Part shown: positions 62,607-64,000 of the stretch, in pieces | Layout: the number at the start of each line of letters is the position of its first letter | Numbering within the stretch: the first letter of the stretch is position 1 | DNA from: Pseudothermotoga sp. | Lineage (GTDB): Bacteria; Thermotogota; Thermotogae; Thermotogales; DSM-5069 | NCBI GenBank assembly: GCA_025060105.1 | Contig: JANXCS010000002.1 | Span: 62,001-126,000 of the forward strand | Length of the DNA: 64,000 nucleotides | Direction of reading: 5' to 3' | Notes under the pieces: model-generated | Told to the model about the DNA's origin: nothing | What the model saw: only the letters and a program-made list of their open reading frames with translations | Database searches by the model: none | Program-made: the position numbers and the translations under genes

Positions 62607-63913
62607 AGAAACTAGTTCTACTATTATCAATCTTGTTCGCACTTTTTCTCGTATCATGCACAAATTTGAGTTTAACACGCATCAAAGTTTTGCTCCCAGG
62701 CAATATGTACGCTGGAAAACCTTTCATTGTGAAAGTGGGAGTGATGGGACCATTCAATTTTCTTCTGTCCAACGTCGATGTAGAGATCAACGGTCAGACT
62801 TACAGAACTGACAGCTCTGGCTATGCACACGTTCAATTCCTTTTTTTGAAAGCAGGTTCGTACAAAATCGGTGTGAAATACGAAGAAATTACTCAAGAGA
62901 TCGTTTTGAACGTTAAACCAGCGTCATGGTTAGTTATCGGTTGGATTGGAGCCGACAACAACCTTTCTAGCTATGTCGATCAAGACATTCAAGAGATGAA
63001 AAAAGCCGCTAAAGATGTTGCTGTGATCCTTCTTGTTGATCATCTAAAATCAGAAAAATCAGATGGGATCTATGCACTCTCAAATGAAGGTGAATTTTTA
63101 CAAATAGAAACTTTGAACGAGTTGAACAGTGGTTGTCGTGATACTTTTTCCTGGTTTATCAAGAAATATCAAAACTGTGATGCGGTCAGGAAATCTTTGA
63201 TCATCTGGAACCATGGTACGGCATGGAACGATGTTGATCCATACAAAACTAAGGGAATTTCCTATGATGACACGGATAAAGATTTTTTAACCATCGATGA
63301 ATTGAAAGGAGTTCTGGAAGGTACACATTGGGATGTTCTGGGATTTGATGCCTGTTTGATGGCATCTGTGGAAGTCCTGTATGAATTAAAGAACTCAGCA
63401 GATTTTTTCTTGGCAGCTCCCGGTGAGATACCATCAACTGGTTGGGATTATTCTTTTCTTGGAGAGATCTCGAACAGTGATTCAAAGTCATTCTGCCAGA
63501 AAGCTGTACAATTTTGGAGAGCCCATTATAACAACAGTAAGTTCAGATATTCTCTAAATGCTTGGGAGAAGGAAAAATTTACCGAGGCAGTGAAACAATT
63601 CGCTGATAGACTGAAATCAATTCCACCAGAGGTTCAACCAGAGGTTTTACCGATCTGTGCCATTTATTCTCTGAATCCTAGACTTTGCGACTTTGGAGAA
63701 GTTCTCGCAAGTTTTGAGTGGTCAGACGTACTGAAAGAATTTCAAAGAGCTTGCTTGTCGGAAATAACTACCCAGTTGCACTTGAATGTGTTTTTTCCTC
63801 AAAGCAAAGATCAACTCGACAATTACCGTGAAATGTACTCAAAGTTGTCTTTCGCCTCACAAACCGGCTGGCTCAATTGGCTCGACAAGTACTTCAGTAC
63901 AATCTTGCCATGA
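62603..63913 (+). CDS. Clostripain-like (peptidase C11) lipoprotein
   Basis: The 436-residue protein starts with a lipoprotein signal peptide ending LVSC (Cys19), so it should be lipid-anchored outside the cytoplasmic membrane. An immunoglobulin-like beta domain (about 25-110) precedes a clostripain-family caspase-fold domain with catalytic His204 (IIWNHGTAWND) and Cys251 (LGFDACLMASVEVLYELK). Clostripains cut after Arg or Lys; specificity here is unknown. The ATG overlaps the upstream stop, placing this protease in one operon with the AlaX and PLP genes. Confidence 0.9.
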   Translation: MKKLVLLLSILFALFLVSCTNLSLTRIKVLLPGNMYAGKPFIVKVGVMGPFNFLLSNVDVEINGQTYRTDSSGYAHVQFLFLKAGSYKIGVKYEEITQEIVLNVKPASWLVIGWIGADNNLSSYVDQDIQEMKKAAKDVAVILLVDHLKSEKSDGIYALSNEGEFLQIETLNELNSGCRDTFSWFIKKYQNCDAVRKSLIIWNHGTAWNDVDPYKTKGISYDDTDKDFLTIDELKGVLEGTHWDVLGFDACLMASVEVLYELKNSADFFLAAPGEIPSTGWDYSFLGEISNSDSKSFCQKAVQFWRAHYNNSKFRYSLNAWEKEKFTEAVKQFADRLKSIPPEVQPEVLPICAIYSLNPRLCDFGEVLASFEWSDVLKEFQRACLSEITTQLHLNVFFPQSKDQLDNYREMYSKLSFASQTGWLNWLDKYFSTILP

Positions 63914-63939
63914 AGTAAAATTAATCATTCGAGCGAGTG

Positions 63940-63945
63940 TATAAT
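63940..63945 (+). promoter_or_regulatory. Possible -10 element for the final gene
   Basis: A perfect TATAAT stands 27 bases before the TTG start of the last gene, but no good -35 hexamer is visible 16-18 bases upstream. Confidence 0.4.
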
Positions 63946-63972
63946 AGATTTAAGCTCAAGGAGGCGGTAACT

Positions 63973-64000
63973 TTGCAAGGTAAGGCAAAAAGACTTTTTG
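63973..64000 (+). CDS. Start of an unidentified gene (3'-truncated)
   Basis: A TTG codon follows a strong AAGGAGGCGG site (63959-63968) at good spacing and opens the frame MQGKAKRLF, cut by the window end. Too little is present to identify a product. Confidence 0.6.

Noticed and set aside
1-64000. Insertion sequences, prophage genes, toxin-antitoxin pairs, defence systems or CRISPR repeats
   Set aside because: All sizeable frames on real coding strands are accounted for by housekeeping, motility or transport genes, and no direct repeats of CRISPR type or transposase motifs were seen.

Overview
The window is a compact, gene-dense bacterial chromosome segment from a flagellated, thermophilic member of the Thermotogae. 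The proteins look most like those of Thermotoga and Pseudothermotoga: EF-Tu, RpoA, MurC, CheC and CheD can be aligned by eye with remembered Thermotoga maritima sequences but are clearly not identical. I favour a Pseudothermotoga-like organism; the genus is an inference. I see no mobile element, CRISPR array, rRNA gene or tRNA gene. No non-coding stretch exceeds about 290 bases.

Layout. (1) 1-3513 (+): the end of an ABC importer operon, with a truncated family-5 substrate-binding protein and two OppB/OppC-type permeases, the second carrying a large insertion. (2) 3510-8201 (-): the cell-wall cluster murD-ftsW-murG-murC. (3) 8295-8993 (+): KDPG aldolase (eda) on its own promoter, followed by a possible 49-residue membrane peptide. 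(4) 9171-24378 (+): cinA, then a long motility block of cheA-cheW-cheY, fliO-like, fliP-fliQ-fliR-flhB-flhA-flhF-flhG, a PilZ protein, cheC-cheD, fliA and three unrecognised genes. (5) 24367-30830 (-): rho, a ROK sugar kinase, a YfcE-type phosphoesterase, a PP-loop enzyme and mfd. (6) 31018-50326 (-): a fused str-S10-spc-alpha ribosomal cluster of 35 genes from rpsL to rplQ, including fusA, tuf, secY, adk, map, infA and rpoA. (7) 50614-54566 (-): uvrC, a small membrane protein, tmcAL and a corrinoid adenosyltransferase. (8) 54607-57360 (+): an iron-uptake operon, feoA (tandem domains), feoB and a small membrane protein, behind a promoter with a perfect 9-bp inverted repeat over the expected start site. 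(9) 57353-60426 (-): a DUF401 permease, a DUF47/PhoU-like protein and a PiT phosphate permease. (10) 60472-64000 (+): an AlaX-like editing protein, a D-cysteine desulfhydrase/ACC-deaminase-like enzyme, a clostripain-like lipoprotein and the first codons of a further gene.

The window is mostly core machinery: wall precursor synthesis, flagellar export and chemotaxis, translation, transcription termination and repair. I do not see a clearly new defence or mobile system. The more interesting signals are at gene-structure level. Three, possibly four, genes appear to start at CTG (murD, cinA, flhA, perhaps fliR). All three tail-to-tail gene pairs overlap at their stop codons. Leaders are very short. 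A terminator-like hairpin splits tuf from rpsJ inside an otherwise unbroken cluster. The feo operator, a PP-loop protein with a probable three-cysteine Fe-S site, and a trio of unrecognised genes after fliA are the best candidates for follow-up.
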